Part shown: positions 25,792-35,060 of the stretch, piece after piece
Position numbering within the stretch: position 1 is the stretch's first letter
Layout: each line of letters begins with the position of its first letter
From: Aurantimonas sp. 22II-16-19i
Lineage (GTDB): Bacteria > Pseudomonadota > Alphaproteobacteria > Rhizobiales > Rhizobiaceae
Length of the DNA stretch: 64,000 bases
Assembly: GCF_002088275.1 (NCBI RefSeq)
Contig: NZ_AQQS01000008.1
Coordinates: 99,166 to 163,165 of the forward strand
Reading direction: 5' to 3'
Made by a program: the position numbers and the translations under genes
Notes under the pieces: model-generated
What the model was told of the DNA's origin: nothing
Seen by the model: only the letters and a program-made list of their open reading frames with translations
Database searches by the model: none

Positions 25792-25812
25792 TTGGGTTCC
25801 ATATGGGTTCCA
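25792..25812. repeat. right copy of a GGGTTCCA tandem motif
   Basis: Matches 15865-15885 at 20 of 21 positions, with two GGGTTCCA units 11 bp apart. It lies between the integrase start and attR and is flanked by an inverted TTCCGCC/GGCGGAA pair. Candidate integrase arm or excisionase site. Confidence 0.6.
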
Positions 25813-25930
25813 AAATGGCGGAACTCGCCGAAACGGCATGGAACGATATACAACACGCAAATGACTGCAGAGCAAGGGTCACAGCCATTTCAGGCTGTTT
25901 CAGATGTTCCTATCATGTTCGATTTCAGCC

Positions 25931-25978
25931 GACTTTTAATCTGTAGGTCTTGGGTTCGAGTCCCAACGCGCCCACCAA
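25931..25978 (+). repeat. attachment site attR (tRNA-Lys 3' fragment)
   Basis: Right copy of the 48-bp repeat, identical to 15754-15801. It covers only the anticodon-to-CCA part, so it is not a functional tRNA. From 25979 to 26149 no gene is seen. Confidence 0.93.
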
Positions 25979-26149
25979 CCCAAAATATGATAGAATTGAT
26001 CTATTTGGCATTGTGCCGCGCTTTCCAGGCGCCCGATGGCCGGCTGCTGACACCGCCGCCTGTCCGAGGGAGCGACGTCCACCCTCCCGTGCCTGCACGT
26101 TCCGCGGCGATGCTCGACGGACCGGAGATCGTTGCAGCCGCGGCAATCT

Positions 26150-27769
26150 CTAGCTGGCCGGATACTTCTGCCCCGCTGCCTCGTACAGTGCGAGGTCGAC
26201 GGCGTTTTCCGCCAGGACGCGTTCGCGAACCTCCGCGCCGAGTTCGGCCAGCGCCCGCTCGAGCTTGTCGGCGACGCTCGCATGCGAGGCGTCCGTCGCA
26301 TTGGCTCGGATCTCGAAGGCTTCGAAGCTCGGAAAGTCCTGCTTGAGATAGGTCTCCATGCGCTGGCTGGCGCCGGCGAAGTCTTCCACCAGCCCGACGA
26401 AGGGCAAGCGCTCCAGCGCCCGGAACGCCGCCGATCGGACGTCGGTGTAGGTGCGGTCCTCGAAGGCCGCGAAGCGCCGCGCCTGGTAATTTCGGAAGGC
26501 CAGGTCGCCGGGGATGTCGAGACGCGCCTTCACATAGCCGGAAAAGTCATGCTGCTTTGCCAGCCTCGCCCCCAGCGTGTCGGCGTCCTGGCGGCGTTCG
26601 AAGGCATAGGCCGAGCGGATCCGCAGGATCGGATGACGCAGGAAGACGATCGGACGAACCGACAGGGCGGCGTCGTCGTGGCCCAGCCACCAGTCCCCGG
26701 TATGGGTGGAGACGGCGTCGTACTGGTCGAAGGTGCGAATGAAGCTGTGGGTGAGGTCGGCGTTGGAAAAGCCGCCCCGCCCGGGAAACTCCACCTCCGT
26801 CCAGCGCTTGCCGAAGTTGCGTTTCAGCAGCTCGTCGACCGAGGAACCGGCGTTCTTGAAGATGTGGCAGTGAAGCACGACGGTTCGCTGCCGCCGCGTG
26901 ATGACGTTGAACGTCGGGACGCTTCTCGCCTGCGCGAGCAGATAGGTTCGGCCGGTCAGCTGCTTCTGGTCGCCGCGTTCCTTCAGACATCGCCCAGCGA
27001 GCGAGATCGCCTCCTGTGGCACCGCTGCGCCGTGGGCTGAAGACAGGAGTGCGTCGCATTCGCGCAGGAATTCCGGCATGAACGGTGGCGGCACCACCCC
27101 GAGAGATGCCGTCTGCGCAGATGGTCGGACGAGTTTGCGCAGCGTCTCGGGCGTTCCCGCGGCGAGGCCGAGCCCTTCGAGGGTGGCGACCGGGTCGGCG
27201 CAGAAGCGCTCCCAACCGATCACGCGGGCATCGGCCGGCGCGCGGCACAGCATTTCAGCCCAGTAGTCGGCGAGAAGATCCGCCGCCCGTGCGAAGGAAA
27301 GGCCATGGTGGCGAGACAGCGAAGCCATGACCGCCACGGGCTTTCGATGGACCAGCAGGACCTGCGGCGCGTATCCCCTCGACGACGCGAGCTGCGACCA
27401 CATCGGCAGCGTCAGGGCAAGCCGTGGATCATGGCAGACGACGTCGTCCTCGCTGCCGGCGAAGGCCTCGTCCCAGACCCTGCCCGCCGCGTCGCCGATG
27501 AACCCGGCACACCAGGCGGCGAAATCGACTCGGGAAAAATCTTCCCACTGCAGCCAGAGCGGAATCTTGTCCCAACGGCCGCCCGCCAGTTGGAGCAGCC
27601 GGTCGTTGAGACGCATGACCGCCGCCGCCGGGTCGAAGACCCCATCCGCCGCATCCCGGGCGAGCGGCGAGGCTTCTCCAGGCTGCGATCGGCCGAAGCG
27701 CAGGGCGCCAGCCACGACGGACGTTCCCGATCGGTGCATCCCGATCACGAAGAATGCTCTGCGCGTCAT
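26150..27769 (-). CDS. double-domain sulfotransferase-family protein
   Basis: 539 residues with two sulfotransferase folds. The N-terminal one opens with VIGMHRSGTSVVAGAL, the 5'-phosphosulfate loop for PAPS. The second starts near residue 295 with HIFKNAGSSVDELLKRNFG, a variant of the HIPKTAGTS loop of carbohydrate 2-O-sulfotransferases, and has FLRHPILRIRSAY as the 3'-phosphate motif. ATG preceded by AAAGGCGGGT. It probably moves sulfate from PAPS to sugars of the glycan made by the neighbouring glycosyltransferases. Two folds in one chain suggest two acceptor positions, or one domain is non-catalytic. First gene right of the satellite. Confidence 0.82.
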   Translation of the reverse strand: MTRRAFFVIGMHRSGTSVVAGALRFGRSQPGEASPLARDAADGVFDPAAAVMRLNDRLLQLAGGRWDKIPLWLQWEDFSRVDFAAWCAGFIGDAAGRVWDEAFAGSEDDVVCHDPRLALTLPMWSQLASSRGYAPQVLLVHRKPVAVMASLSRHHGLSFARAADLLADYWAEMLCRAPADARVIGWERFCADPVATLEGLGLAAGTPETLRKLVRPSAQTASLGVVPPPFMPEFLRECDALLSSAHGAAVPQEAISLAGRCLKERGDQKQLTGRTYLLAQARSVPTFNVITRRQRTVVLHCHIFKNAGSSVDELLKRNFGKRWTEVEFPGRGGFSNADLTHSFIRTFDQYDAVSTHTGDWWLGHDDAALSVRPIVFLRHPILRIRSAYAFERRQDADTLGARLAKQHDFSGYVKARLDIPGDLAFRNYQARRFAAFEDRTYTDVRSAAFRALERLPFVGLVEDFAGASQRMETYLKQDFPSFEAFEIRANATDASHASVADKLERALAELGAEVRERVLAENAVDLALYEAAGQKYPAS

Positions 27770-27899
27770 ACCCGCCTTTCGGATCAGTGGCTCGTCGGAC
27801 GCTCGCCTTCTAGCAGCACCAGGATGTGCTTCAAACGCGGCGGGGCGGGAAGAACGCGGCGGCGGGTTTTCGACGATGACGTCCGCTCCCGCTCCGCCC

Positions 27900-30800
27900 C
27901 TACAGCGTGAAGTAGATATCCGCTGCCTGGAAGGCCTTTCGCATGATCTGTTGTCCCCGCTGCACCGAGAAGCTCTCCTTCACGAAGTCCCGTCCATTGG
28001 TGGAGAGCTTCATCCAGAGCTCGTCTTTGGTGAGCAGGCTGACGATATGCTCGGCCCACATGGAAGGATCCTCCGCGATCAGGCAGTCATAGCCGTTTCG
28101 CAGCCCCGTTCCCTCGGCCGCCACCGGCGAGAGGACGCAGGGAACGCCCCTCGCCAGTGCGCCGAGCACCTTGCCCTTGATGCCGGCGCCGCTGCGCAGC
28201 GGCGCGATGAAGACGCGGTGGCGATCGTAGACGTCGGCGAGATCCTCGGCAAAGCCATGGGCCGTGACGTTGTCGCTTTCCAGCGCCCGGATATTCGCGC
28301 CCATGGCGCTGCCGTAGATGTGGAACACCTCGCCCGGCCGCTGGCTGAGGACGAGCGGCAGCACCGCTTCCGTGAACCACTCGACCGCCTGGACGTTCGG
28401 CGGATGCCCGTAGCTGCCGAGAAACGAGAAGCCCTCCCGCCCGGCGAGCGGAGCGATCGTCTCGCTCGCCCGGACGACCCAGGGCGCCCGAACGACTTTG
28501 ACGGCGTTCAATGCGTGGGACACGATCACGCTGTGCTCGACATCGTTGTAGGACAATGTCACGTCCGCCTTGCGCATGACCGCCAGTTCGTCGTCGCGAA
28601 TCCTGGCGACCCCGGCCATCCTCGTGTCGTCCTTGGACTCGATCGCCGAGCGCAGCTCGCGCAGGAAGTGCAGGTCGGCGTTCATGAACAGGATTTTCGC
28701 GCGTGGCGCCAGCCGGCGAATCATGTCGATGTATTTCGCCGCGATCTGATATCGGGTGATGTAGAAGACGTCGAACTCGGCGGCGCGCTTCTCGAGAAAA
28801 TCCGCCACCGAGATCGCGAAGGGGGCATGGATGGTCTCCACCCCCTGTCGCGACAGCTCGTCGGTGTAGTGACCGAGATAGGTGACGTTGTCGGGGACGA
28901 AGGTGACCTTGAAGCCCAGCGACTGCACCAGCTTGATCTCTTCGATCGCAGCGTAGCTTCCCGCATCGCGGTCCGGCCGCGGCGTGGCGTAGTCGATGAA
29001 GGCGACGCGGCCGACGATGCCGCGGTCCTTCTCGATGTCGACGTTCTGGCCCTCTTCCCCGGCCGATCGATAGGCCGACGCCCAGCGCTGCTTGAACTTC
29101 GGTCGATTGACCTCCTGGTACCGCTTCATGCCGGAGATGATCTCGGTGCCGCTGGTCCCGCCCTCGTAGTGATAGACGAGGGACAGTGGCGCGAACATCG
29201 TCTTGTATCCCGCGGCGCGAACCTTGAAGGCGAAGTCCGTATCCTCGAAATACATCGGCTCGAGATAGCTCGACAGGCCGCCGATCTCGTCCCAGACGGA
29301 CTTGCGGACCATCATCGCCGCGCCGGAAAGATAGTCTGCCTGGCGCGTATAGGAGAAGCGCGGCTCGAAGGGGTTGGCGCCGCGGCCGTAATTCCAGGGA
29401 TTGCCGGACCGCCAGACGATGCCGCCGGCATCCTGCAGGCGGCCGTCGGGATAGACCAGCTTGGAGCCGGTCAGGCCGACATCGTCGAAGCGCTTGAAGG
29501 GCTCGATCAGTTCGTCGAGCCAGCCTGCCGTCGGTTCCGTATCGTTGTTCAACAGAACGACATATTCGCCGCGGCAGGCGGCGACCCCTTCGTTGCAGGC
29601 GCGGATGAAACGCTGGGGCATCTCGTTGTGGATCACGGTGATCCCGCTGACGAGGTCGCCGAGCCGGGCGGTCTCGTCGGACGAACCGTCGTCGACGACG
29701 ACGACCTCGAACGTCGCCTCGTTCGCGGCGAGAAGCAGCGCGCAGAGGCAGGAATAGGTGATGTTGAACTTGTTGTGGGCGGGAATGACGATGGAGACTA
29801 GCGGGGCGGTGTAGGACTTGAACGCCAGCGGGCGATAGTCCCGCTTCGTCAGGAAACCGACCCCCTTGGTCACCACGTCGTGGGCATGGGCGAGCTGCTC
29901 GGCCTCGCCCTTGTCAGAGATCTTCGCGACGGCCCGGCCGAGCGATGTGTAGCGGTGCGAGGCCTGCTGGGCCAGGCGATAGGGAAGCGGCGAGCGGGTT
30001 TCCCGACAGATGATGTCGTAGCTCGTCATCACCGCCGGGAAGGCTTCGTAGGTTTCGTAGAGGACGAAGAGGCCGTGCCTGTCACGGATCGCCACGTGGT
30101 GGATCCCGCCGTCGAGCAGGAACTCCGGCAGCAGCACGCTTCCCCGGCCGATCCCCAGATGGGCATCCGAGACATAGGCCCCGTCGACATAGAGCGTGTA
30201 GACGCCGTCCTCGGTGGCGTTCACATGGAGCGACCTGCCGCTGAAGGTCGGATCGGAAAATCCGGCGCGGGGCCGCTCGGGCAGCGTGATGATCTGATCC
30301 TTGACGACGACGCTGCTCGCTCCGACGACATAGGGGTTCAACTTCGCCATGAATTCCTGCGTGCCTGCCTGGCTGGCCCCCAGCACGTAGGGCGCCGGGC
30401 CTTCGCTCTGCGTCGTCGGATGGAGCTGCGGGTTGCTGATGAACAGATAGGGCGGGACCACCGATGCTTCGTCGGCGCGGTCGATCTCGACTGACACGGT
30501 CAGCGTCGCTGCATCGGCCGCGCGGGCGAACGTGGCCAGCAACGGCTTGTGGAGGGAGACGTCGCGTCCGCCGGGATGGTCCGGCGTGATGTAGTCTTCG
30601 CTGGACTGAACGACGCCACCGGCCGCGTCGCGCAGTTCGATCGTGATCTTGGCCGACATGCGGTGCGCGGCGAGCAGCGCTCGGAAGACGAGAGCGTCCG
30701 AGCACGACTGGAGGATCCGTTTCCGCCCCAGTGTCAGCTCGAACCTGTCGCCGGCCCGCGCGCCGTCGAGGCGCAGCATCAACGTCGTCCCCTTGGGCAC

Positions 30801-31061
30801 GGTCCAGTCCGGCAGGCTGTTGATCGTGAGAAAGGGGACCTGGCCGACACGCGAAACGATCTGCGACTGCTCGATGTCGTGACCGGAGATGAGGTCGATG
30901 CGCGACCGGTCGCCAAACGGGGGGACCGTCGTGACCGGCTTTTCGTCGTTCGCCTCGAAGAGTTTGAGATCGGCCTCCGTGAAAGCGGCGTCCGTCGACA
31001 ACCAGACGGCTCCTTCGCAGGCGACGAGTCGGCGGACGCCAAGGGGAAGTTGCGGTTTCAC
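27900..31061 (-). CDS. giant bifunctional glycosyltransferase (GT2 + GT4-like)
   Basis: 1053 residues, GTG start at 31061 with AGGA 7 nt upstream. The first 415 residues are beta-rich and of unknown function, perhaps glycan-binding. A GT2 domain follows (about 418-690): LVSIVIPAHNKFNITYSC, VVVVDDGSSDET, LLNNDTEPTAGWL with the metal-binding DxD-like NND, and an EDTDF catalytic loop. The C-terminal part (about 740-1045) is GT4-like, with GFSFLGSYGHPPNVQAVEWF and IAPLRSGAGIKGKVLGALARG at the nucleotide-sugar site. Such proteins extend capsule, O-antigen or S-layer glycans in the cytoplasm. Donor and acceptor cannot be told from sequence. Confidence 0.9.
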   Translation of the reverse strand: MKPQLPLGVRRLVACEGAVWLSTDAAFTEADLKLFEANDEKPVTTVPPFGDRSRIDLISGHDIEQSQIVSRVGQVPFLTINSLPDWTVPKGTTLMLRLDGARAGDRFELTLGRKRILQSCSDALVFRALLAAHRMSAKITIELRDAAGGVVQSSEDYITPDHPGGRDVSLHKPLLATFARAADAATLTVSVEIDRADEASVVPPYLFISNPQLHPTTQSEGPAPYVLGASQAGTQEFMAKLNPYVVGASSVVVKDQIITLPERPRAGFSDPTFSGRSLHVNATEDGVYTLYVDGAYVSDAHLGIGRGSVLLPEFLLDGGIHHVAIRDRHGLFVLYETYEAFPAVMTSYDIICRETRSPLPYRLAQQASHRYTSLGRAVAKISDKGEAEQLAHAHDVVTKGVGFLTKRDYRPLAFKSYTAPLVSIVIPAHNKFNITYSCLCALLLAANEATFEVVVVDDGSSDETARLGDLVSGITVIHNEMPQRFIRACNEGVAACRGEYVVLLNNDTEPTAGWLDELIEPFKRFDDVGLTGSKLVYPDGRLQDAGGIVWRSGNPWNYGRGANPFEPRFSYTRQADYLSGAAMMVRKSVWDEIGGLSSYLEPMYFEDTDFAFKVRAAGYKTMFAPLSLVYHYEGGTSGTEIISGMKRYQEVNRPKFKQRWASAYRSAGEEGQNVDIEKDRGIVGRVAFIDYATPRPDRDAGSYAAIEEIKLVQSLGFKVTFVPDNVTYLGHYTDELSRQGVETIHAPFAISVADFLEKRAAEFDVFYITRYQIAAKYIDMIRRLAPRAKILFMNADLHFLRELRSAIESKDDTRMAGVARIRDDELAVMRKADVTLSYNDVEHSVIVSHALNAVKVVRAPWVVRASETIAPLAGREGFSFLGSYGHPPNVQAVEWFTEAVLPLVLSQRPGEVFHIYGSAMGANIRALESDNVTAHGFAEDLADVYDRHRVFIAPLRSGAGIKGKVLGALARGVPCVLSPVAAEGTGLRNGYDCLIAEDPSMWAEHIVSLLTKDELWMKLSTNGRDFVKESFSVQRGQQIMRKAFQAADIYFTL

Positions 31062-31631
31062 TCTTTTATCCTGTTGAAATCGCTGCCGAGTTACAGACAG
31101 AACTGCGCCTGGCCCGCATCGGCGGGTAGGGACGTCCGGGTTCGATAACCATTTCTGACCATCAATATCTAGAACGGAAATCGGATCTCCGATACCGGCC
31201 TGATTCGGACACCGCTGACGCCACTATTACCCCCATTCGGGGACCCCCGAAATGGGAGGAAGGCGCGAAGATCGCGAGGCCGCGCGGCCAGGGCGAGCCT
31301 GCAATCCTGCCGCCTCGAACCGCAGTGGCAGAGCGCGGCCGGGCCCGGAAGATCGACGAAAACTGCCCTATTGGAAAGCCCTTCCGGTGAAGCCACTCCG
31401 GGCAGCAAGGCAAGCCTCGACGGCTTCGAGGCCGACGTCGTCCTGCCGCAACCCCGATCAGCCACGTCCACGCCTGCCATCACCGCCTCGTTGATCTCCC
31501 GCCCCCTGCCGTACCGCCCTCTGCCGTGCCCGACGTGTCGAGGCGACCTCGCGGCCGAGGCGGAGGCAGCCTTCGGGCTTGCGCCACAGGGCGACGCCGC
31601 TTAGGCAGGGTCGTCACATCCCACCATTTCA
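31062..31631. other. long intergenic region between divergent glycosyltransferase genes
   Basis: 570 bp with no convincing gene. An AT-richer stretch at 31150-31215 and an imperfect palindrome near 31229-31255 (CCCATTCGGGG facing CCCCGAAATGGG) may hold promoters for both giant glycosyltransferase genes. Short open frames here have no recognisable product. Confidence 0.5.
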
Positions 31632-34600
31632 ATGCGCTGGAAGTTGCCTTTGACAGAGCTGCGGCCGAACGCGTCGGCTGAGGAGCGCGACGCCTCGATC
31701 GACCTGCGGGCTGCCGACCAGCTGCGGGAACGCGGTGACTTCGTCGCAGCGAAGGCGGCCTACGAAGCTCTCCTCGCCCATGGTGAGCGCGCGGTCCTCC
31801 GCTGCCGCCTCGGCGACATCGCGCTTCGGGACGGCGAGCTCGAAACGGCAAAGACGCACTTCGCCGCCGCCATCGCAGCGGACGCACGATTTGTCTGGGG
31901 ACATTTCGGCCGCGCCCGCGCCTCGGCGAGACTCGGCCGCACCGACGAGGCGATCGCCGCTTGCGCGACCGCCGTCGCCCTCGAACCCGATCGACGGGCC
32001 CTGACGGATTTCCTGACGACGCTCTTGGGGCAACGCGATCCGGCCACGGATTCGCAGGCAAGGGCCGGACCGGACACCGAGGCCTTTCGGCAGCTGCAGT
32101 TCCGCCTCGCGGACGAACTGGCGAATGCGCGGAAATTCACCGAGGCGGCCAGTCTTCTCGTCGAGATGAAGGGCCTTTACGGCGCGTCGCCGGCGCTCTT
32201 GTGCAAGCTCGGCAACGCGCTGACCGGGGGCGGCAAGCCGCTCGAGGCGCTGGAGTGTTTTGCACAGGCGCAGGCCCTCTCGAAAGACTTCGTCTGGACC
32301 TATGTCGGCCGCGCCGAGGCGCTCAAGGCCCTGCTGCGCCATGACGAGGCCCTGGTCGCCTTGGACGAGGCGCACCGCCTGCTGCCGGGTTCGCAGCCCA
32401 TCGGGCAGCGCCGGGCCGAGTTGCAGCTCAGTCTCCGCAATGCCCCGAAGGACGACAAAGGCCCGACGCTGCGTTGCTGGCCGGCAGAGGGCGAGCGAAC
32501 CGACGCCCCGCCCGGCAGGCCGCGCATCAACGTGATCGCCTGGGATCTCGGCCACAATCCCGTCGGCCGCGCCGCAGTGCTCGCCGAGATCGCCGCCGGT
32601 GCCGGCGCGGTGGAACTGGTCGGCCCTCTCTTCCCGCGCTACGGGGGAGATCTCTGGCCACCGCTCGCAGGGTCCACCCGGAAACACCCGATCCGCGGCT
32701 TTGCCTGCGGCGATCTCGCCAGCTTCGTCAATGGCGCCCTGCGCCTCGTGATGGAGCACCCCTGCGACATCGCCTGGATCTCCAAGGCGCGGTTCCCGAG
32801 CCTGTTCATCGGCCTCCTCTACAAGCTCGTGCATGGGGCGCGGCTCATTCTCGACATCGACGACGACGAACTGGCCTTCGTCGACGCGGCCGAGCCTCTG
32901 GGGATCGCCGAATTCGTCGAAACCGCCGAAGCCGCCGACTGGGACGCCCCCTACGGCCGCCGCTGGACACAGCTCGCGGCGGGCCTCATTGGCGACGTCG
33001 ATTACGTGACGACCTGCAATCCCGTGCTGCAGGCGCGCCACGGCGGCAGCCTCGTGCGCCACGCGCGGGATGAGCAGCTCTTCGCCGACGCGGCAGCGGC
33101 GCGCGCGGGTATCCGCCACCAGTTCGCCCTTCATCCCGAAGACAAGGTCGTCCTGTTTCTCGGCACGCCGCGCCGCCACAAGGGGCTGCTGGAGATCGCT
33201 TCGGCGCTGGAAATGATCGCCGATCCACGGTTGGTCCTCTGCGTCATCGGCAGCTTCACCGAGGCCGACCTCGAAAAGGAGCTGCGCGCCCGACCTCGCC
33301 TGCGCCTCATCCTCTTGCCGGACCAGCCGATGGACAAGGTCGCCGAGTTCAACGCCATGGCCGACATCGTCTGCCTGCTGCAGGACCCGGAAAGCCGCAT
33401 CGCGGCCTCCCAGACCCCGGCCAAGCTGACCGACGCTCTCGCCAGCGGCACCCAGGTGATCGCGACCGCCGTGGCGCCGATCGCCGATCTCGTGGAGCCC
33501 GGCCATATCATCACGGTGCCGGACGGCAGGGACATCCCGGCGCTTGCCGCCGCGATCCGCCAGGCCTGTGCAGCGGACGATGCGGCGAAGGGCGCGGCGA
33601 GGCAGGCCTTCTTCCGGCAGGCCCTGTCGGTCCAGTCCCACGTTCCGGCGATGAAGGCACTCGTCGACCGCCTGTCGGAGGCAGAGCCGACGACCGGCGA
33701 CCTTCTCGCGCCGCTTCTTTCCCACATCCGCGACGCCATGCCGGGGACCCTATCACCCGCCTGGCACGCCCGCATGTCCCGCAGCGACGGCTGGCAGCCG
33801 AAGGTTCGCCCGTTGCGGCGGCTGGACGAGGGTGTCAACCTCGTCTTCTTCTGGAAGCAGAACGACACCGGGCTCTACGGCCGGCGCCACGACATGCTGC
33901 TCGCCGAACTCGCCCGCATGCCCTCCATCCGCCGCATCCTGCAGATCGACGCGCCGATCTCCGTCGATGTGGTTCAGCGACAGCTGGAGGCGGCACGTGC
34001 CAATCCCCTCAACGGCGCGCGCCATGTCGTCGGCGAAACCGTCCAACGATTCCTGCAGAACCGGGACACGGCCAAGGTCTTCCGGCGCAGCTTCATCCAT
34101 GCCGGACAGACGAAGGACCTGCTCGGCCAGTCACTTCCCGATTCCCGGGATTTCCCCCGTCACGTCGAGCGCTGGATCGCCGAACTCGGCATGCGGGACA
34201 ATGCCCTCGCCTGGGTCTGCCCCGTCGTCCCGCAGTTTCCGCAAGTGCAGGAACATATCGGCTTCTCCTTCGTCGTCAGCGACGTCATCGACGACCAGCG
34301 CGAATGGCCGGTGTCGCCGGAGCAGCGCCAGGCCCTGCAGGACAACTACGACCGCACCTTCGCGGCGACGGACGTCGCCCTCGCCAATTGCCAGGCCGTT
34401 GCCGACTGGCTGCGCCTTGAGGGCCTTGCGACGCGAATGGTGCCGAACGGCGCCGACAGCTTTCCCGGCGTGCTCGACTGGGAGATCCCGGACGCTCTTG
34501 TCCGCCTGCCGCGACCGATCATCGGCTATTCGGGCAATCTCGGCGACCGGATCGACTGGGATCTGATCGCCGCGGTTGCCGATGCGCGGCCGGACTGGTC

Positions 34601-35060
34601 GATCGTTCTGATCGGCGCCATACCGAGAATGGCCGAGGCCGGCCCCGTGCTCGCCCGGCGAAACGTCGCGGCTCTCGGCGTCGTGCCCTATGAGCAGGCG
34701 GTCCGGCACATCGCAGCCTTCGACGCGGCGATGATCCCGCATCGCGACAGCGGCCTGACGCAGCGGATGAACCCGCTGAAGCTCTATGTCTACCGGGCGC
34801 TCGGCGTTCCCGTCGTCACCACCGCCATCGCCAATATCGACGATCTCTCGAACGACGTCCTGATCGGCCGGGACCCGGCGGATTTCATCGCCAGGCTCGA
34901 CACGGCTCTCATCCGGCGCGCCGAGCACGGGCGCGACCTTCCCGATCCGGCAAAGTTCGAATCCCTGCAGTGGCCGCAGCGCATGCGCGAGATCATGGCT
35001 CACGTCACCGAGGTCTTTGAATCCTCGCGCACCGACACGAAGGTGACGCCGGCGATGTGA
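31632..35060 (+). CDS. TPR protein with two GT4-like glycosyltransferase domains
   Basis: 1142 residues. TPR repeats occupy about 25-270 (for example FVAAKAAYEALLAHGERAVL and KPLEALECFAQAQALSKDF). A first GT4-like domain runs about 295-690: NVIAWDLGHNPVGRAAVL, LILDIDDDELAF, VVLFLGTPRRHKGLLEIA. A second runs about 735-1130: VNLVFFWKQNDTGLYGRRHDML, IIGYSGNLGDRIDWDLIAA and a C-terminal LGVPVVTTAIANIDDL. TPRs may dock it to other synthesis proteins. ATG at 31632 lacks a clear ribosome site. The last 61 bp overlap the end of the convergent methyltransferase gene. Probably builds the same glycan as the divergent GT. Confidence 0.88.
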   Translation: MRWKLPLTELRPNASAEERDASIDLRAADQLRERGDFVAAKAAYEALLAHGERAVLRCRLGDIALRDGELETAKTHFAAAIAADARFVWGHFGRARASARLGRTDEAIAACATAVALEPDRRALTDFLTTLLGQRDPATDSQARAGPDTEAFRQLQFRLADELANARKFTEAASLLVEMKGLYGASPALLCKLGNALTGGGKPLEALECFAQAQALSKDFVWTYVGRAEALKALLRHDEALVALDEAHRLLPGSQPIGQRRAELQLSLRNAPKDDKGPTLRCWPAEGERTDAPPGRPRINVIAWDLGHNPVGRAAVLAEIAAGAGAVELVGPLFPRYGGDLWPPLAGSTRKHPIRGFACGDLASFVNGALRLVMEHPCDIAWISKARFPSLFIGLLYKLVHGARLILDIDDDELAFVDAAEPLGIAEFVETAEAADWDAPYGRRWTQLAAGLIGDVDYVTTCNPVLQARHGGSLVRHARDEQLFADAAAARAGIRHQFALHPEDKVVLFLGTPRRHKGLLEIASALEMIADPRLVLCVIGSFTEADLEKELRARPRLRLILLPDQPMDKVAEFNAMADIVCLLQDPESRIAASQTPAKLTDALASGTQVIATAVAPIADLVEPGHIITVPDGRDIPALAAAIRQACAADDAAKGAARQAFFRQALSVQSHVPAMKALVDRLSEAEPTTGDLLAPLLSHIRDAMPGTLSPAWHARMSRSDGWQPKVRPLRRLDEGVNLVFFWKQNDTGLYGRRHDMLLAELARMPSIRRILQIDAPISVDVVQRQLEAARANPLNGARHVVGETVQRFLQNRDTAKVFRRSFIHAGQTKDLLGQSLPDSRDFPRHVERWIAELGMRDNALAWVCPVVPQFPQVQEHIGFSFVVSDVIDDQREWPVSPEQRQALQDNYDRTFAATDVALANCQAVADWLRLEGLATRMVPNGADSFPGVLDWEIPDALVRLPRPIIGYSGNLGDRIDWDLIAAVADARPDWSIVLIGAIPRMAEAGPVLARRNVAALGVVPYEQAVRHIAAFDAAMIPHRDSGLTQRMNPLKLYVYRALGVPVVTTAIANIDDLSNDVLIGRDPADFIARLDTALIRRAEHGRDLPDPAKFESLQWPQRMREIMAHVTEVFESSRTDTKVTPAM

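Noticed and set aside
25931..25978. Second tRNA-Lys gene
   Set aside because: Only the 3' part is present; no D-arm or 5' acceptor strand.
27327..29801. 824-codon + strand open frame
   Set aside because: Antisense shadow of the sulfotransferase and glycosyltransferase genes, with no protein motif; a product of high G+C.
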